The notes beneath the pieces were generated by a model. That model made no database searches. It was not told the origin of the DNA and was given only the letters and a program-made list of their open reading frames with translations. A stretch of 64,000 bases of DNA, taken from the NCBI GenBank assembly GCA_028023455.1, contig JAQFVV010000206.1, positions 1,969,361-2,033,360 on the forward strand, in the 5' to 3' direction. A program made the position numbers and the translations under genes. Shown here in pieces: positions 48,518 to 59,130 of the stretch; position 1 is the stretch's first letter; the number at the start of each line of letters is the position of its first letter. This DNA comes from Epiperipatus broadwayi. Taxonomy: Eukaryota; Onychophora; Udeonychophora; Euonychophora; Peripatidae.

Positions 48518-48584
48518 GTTAACAAGAGAAACGTCCAGAAATCAGAAAAAAAAAATTTTTTTTGAGTAAGGGGGTGGATTTCAG

Positions 48585-49475
48585 ATGGGATTACGGGGTC
48601 AGTACTCCATCAGGGGACAGTTAGTACTACAAGAAGTAATTGAAAATATAGCTCGAGTAAAAATACAAGATGGAATGGAGATAATAATTTTTGAAGGGAA
48701 AAATGAGGGAACATTATTCGAACACATAGAAAGTCTAGAAGAGTGTTTCGATATATACAAAGTAGGAGAGAAGGTAAAAATAATCATAGCAAGTAGCTAT
48801 CTGGAAAGCACAGCAAGAGAATGGTGGAGAACTATATATGAGAAGCCCGATAGTTTTAAACAGTACACTAAAGCTCTGATACGAAGATTTTGGAATGTAG
48901 AAAGGCAAGAAAGATTACAAAGGGATGTAGAAATGGAAAAATATTCAAAAGAAAAGGGAATGGGGTATAGACAATTTTTCTTGAAACAAATGGCGAAGTT
49001 AAGAAGAGTAATTGAATATCCGATTACAGAATGCCAGATTATGAATATAATAAGCAGAAATATGCCAAGAAATATACAGAATAGATTAAAGACGTGCATA
49101 TACAAAGGGTTAGAGGAAATCTTGGAAGCACTAAGGGATGAGGAAAACATGCAGCAACAAGAAGAGGGAGAAGAAACGCATCCCAAATTATTAAACATTA
49201 TTATAGAAGAAGAAGAAAGAATTCAGACAATGGCGGAGCAAACGTGCCCAGTGATTGCAGTAAAATTACAGGGGATTGAAGTACAAGCTCTGTTAAACTC
49301 AGGGAGCCAGGTCTCCATAATCTTGAACAAAATGCTCAATCAAATCAGAAGTCAGAAGGGATCACTGCATACGTTACCATTAAAGAAATCGGAAATAACT
49401 ATGGCAAATGGAAAAAAGTCAAACTCGACCCCGTGCAAGTATATGGAGAAATACAAGTGGGAAAAAAAAATATAA
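48585..49475 (+). pseudogene. gag-pol: Gag and protease start, element 2
   Basis: About 296 residues from an ATG at 48585. Residues 40-170 are the Gag capsid-type core (GTLFEHIESLEECFDIY, then STAREWWRTIYEKPDSF and FFLKQMAKLRRV). An acidic tail (EEGEETHP) leads directly to the protease, with no CCHC zinc knuckle. At about residue 233 the catalytic triad reads ALLNSGSQVS, so Asp-Thr-Gly of relatives is Asn-Ser-Gly. This would abolish proteolysis. A frame change near 49440 passes to the next piece. Confidence 0.85.
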
Positions 49476-49726
49476 TACAACATACGCTATTATCTATGTC
49501 AGGTTTAATAGAAGATATGATACTGGGGTCTGACTTTATGTATCAAACGGGGACAAAAATCAATTTTAATGAAAAGGTAGTAATAATAAAAAATGAAAAA
49601 GTACCCTTTAGTGATCGTAGTAAACTAAGCGATAGGATAGCATGTGTGAGAGTAGATGATATTGATATGGAGATAGACAATAAAGTAAGCAAGTTAGAAA
49701 AGAATAATAGTGAATGGAAAGACTGA
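49433..49726 (+). pseudogene. pol: Protease C-terminal part, element 2
   Basis: Begins in an overlapping frame and carries LIEDMILGSDFMYQTG, the Ile-Leu-Gly motif that closes retroviral-type proteases. The linker that follows is charged. It stops at a TGA at 49724-49726, and the frame continues at 49739. Confidence 0.75.
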
Positions 49727-49738
49727 CTTAGAGAGATA

Positions 49739-50616
49739 TTGCAGCGGCACAAACAAGTGTTTGCTACGAATCCTGGGATTATAAAGGGTTATATGCATCG
49801 TATCAAAGTAAAAACAGAGACTCACTTCCAGGGCAGGTCATACCCCGTTCCAGTTAAATATAAAAGTGAAGTAGACAAACAAATACAACAGATGGAAAAA
49901 TGGGGTATCATAAAAAAACAGCAATCCCCATATATTAATCCTCTGGTGATCGTAAAAAAAAAGACGGTTCAATGAGAGTGTGTTTAGACGTGCGTCAGTT
50001 AAACGCCATTACGATACCTGATAGAGATGTGCCGCCGCGTATCACAGACTTACTATTGGAATTTCTAGAGAAGAAATATTTTTCGCCTTTCGATCTAACA
50101 TCGAGTTATTGACAGATGCCACTACATGTATAAGACCAAAAATACACTGCATTTAGATATGAGGGATATACATATGTGTTTCAGCGAGTGCCATTTGGGT
50201 TGGTTAACAGTGGATCGGGGTTGCTTCGATGTTTGGATCAGGTGTTATCCGATAGGATAAAACAACTTATTGTATATTATATGGATGATGTTGTCATAGC
50301 ATCACGGTCATCTCAAGAACATTTGGAAAGTTTAAATATATTTTTTCAAGAATGTCAGCAGAAAAATATGACGATAAATCTAAAAAAAAGTAATATATTG
50401 CAAAAAGAAATTTTGTTTTTAGGGCATCTCATTTGTGCTCAAGGAGTGAGACCTCATCCTGATAAGATTGACGCTATAAGTCGTTTTCCTCAACCTAAGA
50501 ATAGAAAACAAATTAGGTCATTCTTAGGTATATGTGGTTTTTATCAGTGGTTTTACGAGAATTTTTCTGTAGACACAGAAGCACTTTTACAACTGCTTAG
50601 AAAAGAAAGCAGGTAG
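49739..50616 (+). pseudogene. pol: Reverse transcriptase, element 2
   Basis: 49739-49975 has the RT fingers (KWGIIKKQQSPYINPLVIV) and then breaks at an A run of nine (49953-49961), apparently by loss of one base. In the next frame come VCLDVRQLNAITIP and PFDLTSSY with the motif A Asp, followed by TGA in place of the conserved Trp codon and a second stop. From 50176, FQRVPFGLVNSG (motif B) and VYYMDDVVIAS (intact YMDD, about residues 34-39) are followed by FLGHLICAQGVRPHPDK and FLGICGFYQWF. A TAG at 50614-50616 ends the piece in frame with RNase H. Catalytic residues remain but the protein is interrupted. Confidence 0.9.
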
Positions 50617-50712
50617 GAGTGGACTAAAAAACAAAGCGAGGCATTCAACAAAATTAAAGAAAATTTTGAAAAAAACGTCACACTCGCGTACCTGGATTTT
50701 AATAAACCTTTT

Positions 50713-51279
50713 ATGCTCCAGACCGATAGCAGTAAAGTGGGGTTGGGGGCCGTATTATTTCAAGAGAATAAAGAAAAAAGACCGCAAGTCTTGTATTTTT
50801 TAAGTAGAAATTTAAACTCTGCAGAAAGAAATTATACGACTACGGAAAGAGAAGCACTGGTCATCATATGGGCGTTAAATAAACTTAAACATTTACTATT
50901 AGGATCCGAGATTATTATTATTACGGATCACAAGAGTCTAGAGTTTATAAATAAATGCTACTTAACCAATGATAGGCTTATAAGGTGGGCATTATATTTA
51001 CAAAGATTTAATTACCGAGTGGTTCATTGCTCAGGGAAGGAAAATATCGTGCCGGACATATTGAGTCGGAATCCGGTACCGGACACAGGCCAAAACTTAA
51101 CATTAGAGGGAGCATGTTTAACTCCACTTATAATAGATGCAGATAAGTCGATGGAAAGGGACATGAAGAGGATAAAAAATTTTCAGTCATCCGATCCCAC
51201 ATGCAAAAAGATAATACAGTGTTACAATGATACCGACCTACGCAAGCAAACCTACGCAAAAAAAATAGTGATAAAATAA
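50713..51279 (+). pseudogene. pol: RNase H and connector, element 2
   Basis: In the same frame as the RT. All four RNase H acids are seen: LQTDSSKVGLG (Asp), TEREALVIIWAL (Glu), IITDHKSLEF (Asp) and VPDILSR (Asp). The connector after RNPVPD runs to a frame break near 51275. This is the best preserved domain of the element. Confidence 0.88.
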
Positions 51280-51290
51280 ATCGGTATAAA

Positions 51291-52396
51291 ATGATAAACG
51301 GAATGTTGATGTTTCAGGTCAAAGAAGGAACCGATTACTGGAGAATAGTCATACCCAAAAGCTTAAGAATGTGCTTAATAAATTATGTACATAGGACATA
51401 TGGACACTATGGCACACTTAAAGTGAATAAAATTTTGCAGAGGTGGTATTATTGGCAAATATGTATAGGTCGATTATTAATACACTTCAGATGTGTCATG
51501 TATGCAGACAAAATAAACCGGCGAATAAAAATTATGTGGGAATATTGATTCCTATTATAGCCCAAAACCCAAATGAATTGTTGGCCATCGATTCTTACGG
51601 CCCATTACCTTCGTTTTGTCGATATAAATATATCTTGGTGATGTTCGACGTGTTTTCGAAGCTGGTACAGGCTTACCCATTGCACAAAGCTGATACAAAA
51701 AATTCTATTGCTGTGTTAAAGAAGAAACAATTCGTTCAGGTGGGAAGGCCGTGTGCAATTTTGAGTGACCATGGGAAGCCATTTATTTCGAAGGAATGGA
51801 AAAGTTGGATACAACAGGAAAACATACACCATATCCTAACTTCTATAAGAAATCCCCAATCTAACCTGTGTGAAAGGGTTATGAAGGAATTGGGAAACTT
51901 ATTTCGTGCACATTTGAAGGAAAATCATAAACATTGGGTGAAAGTACTTCCTCAAACAGTGAAAATTATTAATTGTACTTACCACGAGTCTATGGGGTTT
52001 GCTCCTGAATGATTACATTATGGCCATCTTGAACCTTCCCTTCTCAAGTGTCGCTTGCCTGCCGAGAATGAAACAGTAGACATAGTGAAGGATCGGAGTT
52101 GCGCCAGAGAGCGATTAAAGAAAAAAGCTGAACAGAGAAAGAAAAGAGGGAATAATAGTCCAGTACATTTTAAGATAGGAGATTGGGTTTATGTCAAAAC
52201 TCAACCTGTGAGTAAAATGAGTGAGAAGCAATATAAGAAATTTTTCCCTTTATTTGAAGGTCCGTACAAAATCATTCAAAAATGCGGTCCTAATGCATTC
52301 ATGATTCTAGGAAAGAAAGGTAAGAAGGGAGCGTATAACGCAAGATCTTTAAAACCTTGTAAGGGAGAATGGGACAAGTCACCTCGGGGCAATTAA
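51291..52396 (+). pseudogene. pol: Integrase, element 2
   Basis: Frame 51291-51548 has the first zinc ligands (NYVHRTYGHYGTLK). A shift near 51450 moves to 51443-52012 with MCHVCRQNK (CxxC), LLAIDSYGPLPS (Asp), AILSDHGKPF (Asp) and NPQSNLCERVM (Glu about 34 residues later). A TGA at 52010-52012 is followed in frame by 52055-52396, which has FKIGDWVYVKTQ and FPLFEGPYKIIQK, the GPY/F-type C-terminal module, ending YNARSLKPC. Integrates cDNA with a 4-bp staggered duplication, as seen at the element ends. Confidence 0.9.
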
Positions 52397-52438
52397 AGTT
52401 TTTTTTTTGTTGTTTTTTTTATATGACAAATGGGGCAA
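52397..52438 (+). other. 3' untranslated part and polypurine tract, element 2
   Basis: T-rich stretch, then AAATGGGGCAA directly before the 3' LTR at 52428-52438, the expected place of the polypurine tract. Confidence 0.5.
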
Positions 52439-54097
52439 TGAGCTGATATTTTAAGTCAGCTCATATATATATATATATAAGCTCACATATTTATAATTTC
52501 ATCATAGATATTTTTCAAAGTTAAATAGTTTGTAAAATAAAAATTAACAAAGGATTTTAATTTAATGGGAAGGGTAAAATCTTAAACTTTTATTTTTGCT
52601 ATAGATTTGAGCAAAAATTTAAAAAAAAAAAAAAAAAAAAAGAAAAAAGATAAAATATAATTTATTGTCAAAAATGTTAAAAGTGTTTAATTAAAAGGGA
52701 GAAAACTCGAGAGATAAAAGGGTGGGGGAAAGAAAACAAAATTAGATTGTTGGTAGTAATTAGACTCTATTGTTGAAACTTTCACAAACTAAAAGTATTT
52801 GGTTAATAATTGCTGTTACGCTAATTAAAAAGAAAAAAAAAGATAAGAGAAAGAGAGATAAAATCGCTTTCAGAGTAAGTCAGTTGACTTGAGAGACCAG
52901 CAAGGACAAAAAAAAAAAAGAGAGAGAGAAGCTGTGCTCCGAATCAAAAATTATTATAGAAATTTATTTTGCAGACTCTTTTCAAATGCATAGCGGCTAA
53001 AGCTATCAAAACCTTCCCCTTTGGGGAATTGGCCGCCACTCCATCTGAATGAAGCTACCGAAAGAGTCAAGGAATGGAAAGAAATGTATATTGCTAGCTG
53101 GACAACCAAAGGAACACCCATGGACACACAAGAATTCTCATATACAAGGACAAAGGCACGACGAATGGAATGTGAATCTATGAAAGTCAGGCCACTTCGC
53201 TCTGATTGATCAGGGTAATTATAAACTTTTCAATTAATGGGAACTTTAGTTAAAGCGTAATAGAACTTTATCTTTGATTTATTTTTCGTTTATTATATTT
53301 GTTACGAATGTTTCAACAATAGAGGTGGGGAAATAAATTTATTTAATATTGTAAACTATTTATGTTAATTCTCGTTAAATATGTTTATGAAATATTGGTA
53401 TGACTGTATATTAAATTATTTAATATCTGTATGATCTAGAGGGTAACAACAGGGTGGGGTATAAAAGTGCGCTGCCAAGCAACAGAGAACCTTAGGGCGT
53501 TACTTGCTTGTTAGCAGAAAATAAGGGACTTGTTGAAAGTATAAGAAAACGAAAGACACTTATACATTCATTTTAAGTTTTTGCAAGTTATTTATTTACC
53601 AAATAAAGTGGGGTTTAAAAATAAACTTCAGAAAAGATTATATACTATAAGTTGCCTTTGTATACATGCCTGCTAGAATCCGCAGTGTTAGTGTCAGCGC
53701 GAGTAAATCCATGGTAGATATTTGGGAAGAATACTTAGAAAGTTAACAGTTGGAAAATCAGAAATTGTAAGTCAGTTCTCTCTGGATCGGGCAGAAATAT
53801 AATGTTATTAATAATAATAATAATAATAATAAAGGAAAGTAATTTTTTTGTATCCAACGTATATTTGAATTCTTTAATTATTTATAATAATTAGTTAGTG
53901 TCCTTAAGTGAAAACCCCTGTCAGATTATAAACAAAATTTGTAATCGGTGAATCGCCGTTCGAAAATAAATAAGACCAGGTTTACATAAAGCTTCGTGGC
54001 CAGGTTCCAAGAGAGAAATCCTTGGTGGCGCCCTCGGCGGCGATTCTAATAATTAAGATTCAGTTATTAGGGGAAGGAAAAGAATTGTAGTGTCACA
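52439..54097 (+). repeat. 3' LTR of retrotransposon 2
   Basis: Same structure as the 5' LTR, with one extra AAT unit and a 4-bp insertion near 53351. Many differences between the LTRs are C/T or G/A transitions. Confidence 0.94.
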
Positions 54098-54101
54098 GTG
54101 C

Positions 54102-54449
54102 TTACACAGCCATTCTCATTCTTTCACACTCTTTTGCACGTGTGCCTAGTTTTATCTACTAATCTTGATCACTTTCTTTTACACCTTCCTGGTCTGCTTT
54201 GTTTAATAAAAAATACAGCTAAATAATTTCAACACATTATTTAATAAAAAAAATAATAAATCAATATATTAAATATTGCTTCTCATTACATTCTCTCTCT
54301 ACAACTGCTTATTTATTTATCATCTATAAACTATATAATAATAACAATAATACATGCACACATAAATCTCTATATAAAAGAAAAAAAATTTTTTTTAATT
54401 AAATAGCCTTCCCAACATTTTAGCATCAAAGAATGTCTTAATAAGATTA
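54102..54449. other. AT-rich flank of retrotransposon 2
   Basis: Nothing recognised between the element 2 target duplication and the PLE remnants. Confidence 0.4.
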
Positions 54450-55135
54450 ATGGTATAAGATTCAAGAACATTTATCATTATAGTTTCTTTTACCCTTTTT
54501 TAAATTCACTTTTTTCATAAAAGATAATTTTCTGCATTGTCAAATAATATTTTATGACTTGTATTCAGTTCAAGAACATGCAAGACTGAGTTATGATATC
54601 TATTTTTATCTCTACTCTTATGAAATTTAACTCTTTCATTAAGACTTAATTTACTTTGACCTATTTAAAGTTTATGACAACTGTAAGGAATCTTATAAAC
54701 TATGCCAGGAATAGAAATGCTATCAATTGACTGTTGTGAACTATTTAATAATGAATTTAAATCAAGTCCTTTCTTCTAGACCATCTTCATATTACCCAAT
54801 AAAAAACTATACTTATAAATCAATTTATAAATTGATGACTTAAATGGTAAAGAAATAAACTTTTTATTCTCACTAACAATTAAATCTTATTATTAACAGA
54901 CTTACTGATATTTTTTATTAAATATATTTCTAATAGATTCATGATTATAACCTACATCAATATAGTCAGAAACAAATTGATTCCCCTGAATACAAGTATT
55001 ATTTTCAAAATTATTAAGCCTTCTATTCCTATAACAAAAATTCAATACAATTTGTATAAGTAAAAGATTATTAACTTTCTGGACTTATCACATTAAAAAA
55101 AAATTTAAATATGGTAAGGTCAGACAGTTATCAAC
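54450..55135 (-). pseudogene. PLE C-terminal fragment with GIY-YIG, inverted copy 1
   Basis: On the minus strand the frame runs from a post-RT linker (KKFISLPFKSSIYKL-like, near 54860) into SIPGIVYKIPYSC (about 54665-54720). A stop follows and then IGQSKLSLNERVKFHKS, the second half of the GIY-YIG signature with its Arg-containing helix. The tail HKILFDNAE (near 54535-54560) has the position and Asn/Glu pattern of PLE nucleases. The fragment is the reverse complement of 55140-55760. Interrupted by stops. Confidence 0.75.
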
Positions 55136-55139
55136 TTTT

Positions 55140-55760
55140 TGTTCATAAAAAACTTTATTGATTTTTGTTATAGGAATAGAAAGCTTAATAATTTTGAAAA
55201 TAATAGTCATATTCAGAGGAGTCAATCTGATTCTGACTATATTGATTTGGTTTAGAATCATGAATTTATTAGAAATATTATATTTAATAAAAATATCTAT
55301 AAGTCTGTTAATAATAAAGATTTAATTGGTAGTGAGAATAAAAAGTTTATTTCTTTACCATTTAAGTCATCAATTTATAAATTGATTTATAAGAATAGTT
55401 TTTTATTGGGTGGTATAAAAGTGACCTGGAAGGAAGGCCTTGCTTTAAATTCATTATTAAATAAATCAAAATAGTCAGTTCATGTCAAATCTATTCCTGG
55501 TATAGTTTATAAAATTCCTTGGTTATCGTAAAATTTATATAGGTCAAAGTAAATTAAATCTTAATGAAAGAATTAAAGTTCATAAGAGTAGCATTAAAAA
55601 TAGATAACAAAACTTAGATTTATATATTCATGATTTGGATACAGGTCATAAAATATTATTTGACAATGCAGAGGTTATCTTTTTATGAAAGAAATTAAAT
55701 AATAAGAAAGGGTAAAAGAAACTCTGAAAATAAATTTTCTTGAATTTGCAACCATTAAGC
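55140..55760 (+). pseudogene. PLE C-terminal fragment with GIY-YIG, inverted copy 2
   Basis: Mirror of the preceding fragment. It has SENKKFISLPFKSSIYKL (about 55330-55385), then SIPGIVYKIP (about 55480-55520). A frameshift follows, then KIYIGQSKLNLNERIKVHKS in another frame, and HDLDTGHKILFDNAEVIF (about 55630-55680). The YIG half is complete in this copy. Two head-to-head copies of a PLE tail form a palindrome of about 1.3 kb centred near 55137. Confidence 0.75.
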
Positions 55761-56229
55761 TCATGAACATATTCTTTGATATTAAAGAAAGTTAGTTTTT
55801 TAAGTAAATGGTGGAAAGGCTATGCTGTTATGTACATATATATTGTTTGTATCTTGTTTAATTTCACTTGAGAAGGTATATTTTTAATAGATGAAACCAT
55901 GGTTAGAGAAATATTTTAGTAAAATTTTGTTGTTTTTTTTGCCGGTATTGTAATGTTGTATGATTTTATATTATATTTAATATGTAATATAAGAATGATT
56001 GTTCTATATTTTATGCTCAGTCTCAATCTCGTTATTACTTAAGATCTAACAATTCTTCATTAAGACCTTACCTTCCCAATAATGAATGATTTTTCATCAA
56101 AACATTGATAATTTAATAAACACACTAATACACATAACACAAGAAAGATTTTATCTGTATATATATATATATACAAAAACAGAAATATCCTTCCCATAAT
56201 TCATGTCAAAAACTACCCATCATGCCTTT

Positions 56230-57480
56230 GTGAGATTGATAGCCTCTGATTCAAAAAGATTTATCATGAGTTTCATTGACTATTCTTTTTAATTCATTTT
56301 TTTCATAAAAGATAATCTCTATGTTGTCAAATAATATTTTGTGACCTGTATTCAGTTCATGAATATACAAAATTGAACTATGATATCTATTTTTAACTCT
56401 ACTTTATGAACTCTTTCATTAATACCTAATTTACTTTTAACTTATGTAAATTTTACAATAACTGCAAGGAAACTTATAAACAATTCCAGGAATTTACTAA
56501 CACTCAACTGTTTTGAACTATTTAATATATAATAACACAGCAAAAGTACATCCACTTTTTCTTTTAAAATATATATGTTCTACAATAATATCAACAAATT
56601 AAAAATCCTTCTCCTTTTTCTTTTCAAAAACTATTTAATAGTGAATTTAAATTAAGACTTTTTCTTTTAAGAAACTTTCACACCACTTAATAAATGACTA
56701 TACTTATAAATTAATCTAATGGTAAAGAAATAAACTCTTTATTTCCTCTAACAATTTTTATTAGTATTATATTTATAGATATTTTCATTAAATATAATAT
56801 TTCTAATAAATTTATGATTATAAACCAAAATTGAATATAATCAGAAGCAAATTGTCTCCTTTGAATATTAATATTATTTTCAAAATTTTAAAGCCTTCTA
56901 TTCCTATAACAAAAATTTAATAAAGAAAGTCTCTTATGAGTAAAAGATTGATAACTGTCTGAACTTATCATATTTCTTATTTTTTTTTGTCTTGATGAAA
57001 TGACTACAAAATAAAACATCAACTTTATCAACACTTAAAATCTAAAAATTTTAACTGAACAAATTTAAATGTACCCCCCCCCCCCCTCAATAATACATTT
57101 AATATTAGAATCAAAAACATTTAATCTATCAAAATAAATCGTTCAATTTATCTTCTTGTATAACAAATAATCAATCATCAACATACCTAGCAAATAATTT
57201 TAAAGAAACAGAAAAAGTATTAATAACATTACTCTCTTTAAAAAAAATCAATATAGAGAGTGTACGTTAAAGAAAAAATAACATAACCAATAACTCAACC
57301 TTCTTTCATCTTATACATTAAATCCTCTAATAATAATAGCAAATCATGAATAATTTTAATCTTATCTGCAGAAAAATATTCATGTTTCTCTAAATAGAAA
57401 GAGATACATTAATCTTCTTTAATCTATCAATAGATATGCTGAAATTCCTAAGGGAAATGGGAAATAACATCTAATACTTT
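56230..57480 (-). pseudogene. PLE fragment with RT palm and GIY-YIG, copy 3
   Basis: A third relative on the minus strand. Near 57170-57195 the frame has FARYVDD, the RT catalytic box, in a setting much degraded by stops and a C run (57075-57088). Further downstream (lower coordinates) the linker FISLP-like segment is followed by IPGIVYKFPCSYCKIYIS near 56430-56490 and by HELNTGHKILFDN near 56340. A 101-bp insertion (56528-56628) interrupts it. Inactive. Confidence 0.65.
56528..56628. mobile_element. Small 101-bp insertion with 12-bp direct repeats
   Basis: Interrupts the PLE fragment and is flanked by AACTATTTAATA at 56516-56527 and 56629-56640; related PLE copies nearby lack it. Sequence unrecognised; contains no tRNA box or hammerhead core. 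Confidence 0.45.
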
Positions 57481-58549
57481 ATTTAAAATATCAAATTCAT
57501 GGAATGTAATATTTAAATTGGAAAAAGAAATAACAAAAGTGAAAACATCCTATAAGAATCAAATACCAATTTCTATAATATTAAAAGGTTGAGATTTCTT
57601 TTGTTTTAGATGTCATAGAGTTGAGTAAATAACAGTTAATTGTAATGTTGGAAATGGTGAAAATCTATAAAAAATAGTAGATTGGATTATTTGTGTCATA
57701 TAGATAAAGATACAAGCTGGGTCAGTGTTATGGTATCTCAGATATATACATCCACATAATACTGATATGTGAAGATTTCAACATTTAAAATCAAAATGTC
57801 ACACTGTAATATTGATATGTGCTAAACATATTGAAAATGTTCATATGTCCTAAATAAGCCTACATTTAGATGAGCCAACTACAGGGTAAGATAATTTCCT
57901 TCCTTAAGGGAATGGTGATCATCTATTAATTTTATTATTTGAATATCAACTCTAACCTATCATAGACTATGCTAATGAACCTAATTCAAAAGAAAATTTC
58001 TTTGAAATTAAAATTCTACATCATCTTACAATATATGACTCCAGTCTCTACTAATTGGTGACTTTTCGAGCCCCTTAGTTATTGGTACCAATTATAATGA
58101 TAAGTTTATGTATAAAGGGGAAAAATTGTTCCAATCATTGGGAGCCAATTGTATTGGACTTTTAAGAATGAGTAAAACATGGTCAAATCATTGATTAACA
58201 ATTACAACATTGCCTACATGACTAGCTGTACATAATGTATGCATAGATACCAAACAGCAATAATAGAAAACATCAAATGATTTACTTTCAGGATTAACTT
58301 GACCAGTGAGATTTAATTACTCACCAAAATATAAATTGGAAACAAAGAGAATTTTATTGAACCAACCCATATTTGCAGATAGGGATTATACATAAAACAA
58401 TATAATAACTAGTGATGGCTTAGATGAATAATTATAAAATTGAATATTGGCAAAACACAAAAATTATCATTTAAGTAATTCTAAGTCTTAAGCTTTATCT
58501 ACTGACCTTTGTACTGAAAAGAGAAAACTAAAGAAAGAAAGGAATTTCA
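57481..58549. other. AT-rich DNA without recognisable features
   Basis: Probably further PLE decay towards 57480-57600, where the frame is no longer readable. Nothing else recognised. Confidence 0.35.
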
Positions 58550-59130
58550 AATAAATCACAAAGTCAATAAACAAAGAGCTTTGCTAATTACTTAACAAGC
58601 TTTGAGATAAATGCTTAGCAAGAGAAAGCATTTAAAATATCTACTGAAAACCACCATCCCATCCCTAACCAACAGTTTCATGCTGTCAGCACTCCTCAGA
58701 GAGGTGCTAGGATAGCTTCAGACTCTAGATCTAAAAACACCAACCCTAAGCCAGCATTTATCTAAGAGTTCCACTATTGAGTAGAAAATCTGAAGTTTTC
58801 AGACACCCAAATGTCTTCAAACTCAGCTATCTAACTCAAATATCTATATGGGGATGAGAGATCTTCAGCCAAATCATATATTAAAAAAGTCTTAACAATA
58901 TAACATTGCTTAAGACTAAAAGCAAAAACTATAAATAGTCAATAAAAAATAGAGTCATATGTCACATACTCTCCTTCTTTTTTAAGCTTGCAGGAAATAA
59001 ACAAATAGCTTTGCCAAAGCTTGTTGAGCAATTAGAAAAGCTCATTGTTTATTTCCTACAAGCTTTAAAAAAAAAGTGTAGTCATGTGATATATGACTCT
59101 ATTTTTTATTTTTTTTATTGACAAATCACA
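58550..59130. repeat. A-type hammerhead repeat unit with inverted tail
   Basis: Starts with TTAACAAGCTTTGAG near 58593, then a hammerhead-like segment, AATCTGAAGTTTTCAGAC, and CTATATGGGGATGAG (diverged form of the shared block). An inverted part follows about 58930-59130, where AAGCTTGCAGGAAATAAAC faces GTTTATTTCCTACAAGC. This is the same family as at 1-1030. Confidence 0.65.
58662..58716 (-). ncRNA. Hammerhead ribozyme relic in the 58.6-kb unit
   Basis: Minus strand: core CUGAGGA complete, stem II of five pairs (GUGCU with AGCAU, base pair G-U) around loop GAC, and GAAA present. The cleavage triplet reads UUG. A G at the cleavage position is not tolerated by hammerheads, so it is probably inactive. 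Stem I pairing is weaker than at 42719-42776. Confidence 0.45.

Larger units (their letters stand above)
46817..54097 (+). mobile_element. LTR retrotransposon 2, Ty3/Gypsy (Osvaldo/Ulysses-like)
   Basis: Complete element flanked by the 4-bp target duplication GTGC (46813-46816 and 54098-54101). LTRs of 1648 and 1659 bp start TGAGCTG and end TGTCACA. The internal part is 3974 bp and codes on the plus strand for Gag, protease, RT, RNase H and integrase in the same plan as element 1, with shared segments such as SIRNPQSN and YNARSLK. By eye the two LTRs differ at roughly 35-40 positions besides indels, about 2 percent, so insertion is not very recent. Stops and frameshifts inactivate it. Confidence 0.93.

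Noticed and set aside
48797-49198. Minus-strand open frames opposite gag of element 2
   Set aside because: Antisense shadows of the plus-strand Gag frame, Ser/Cys/Phe-rich by complement.
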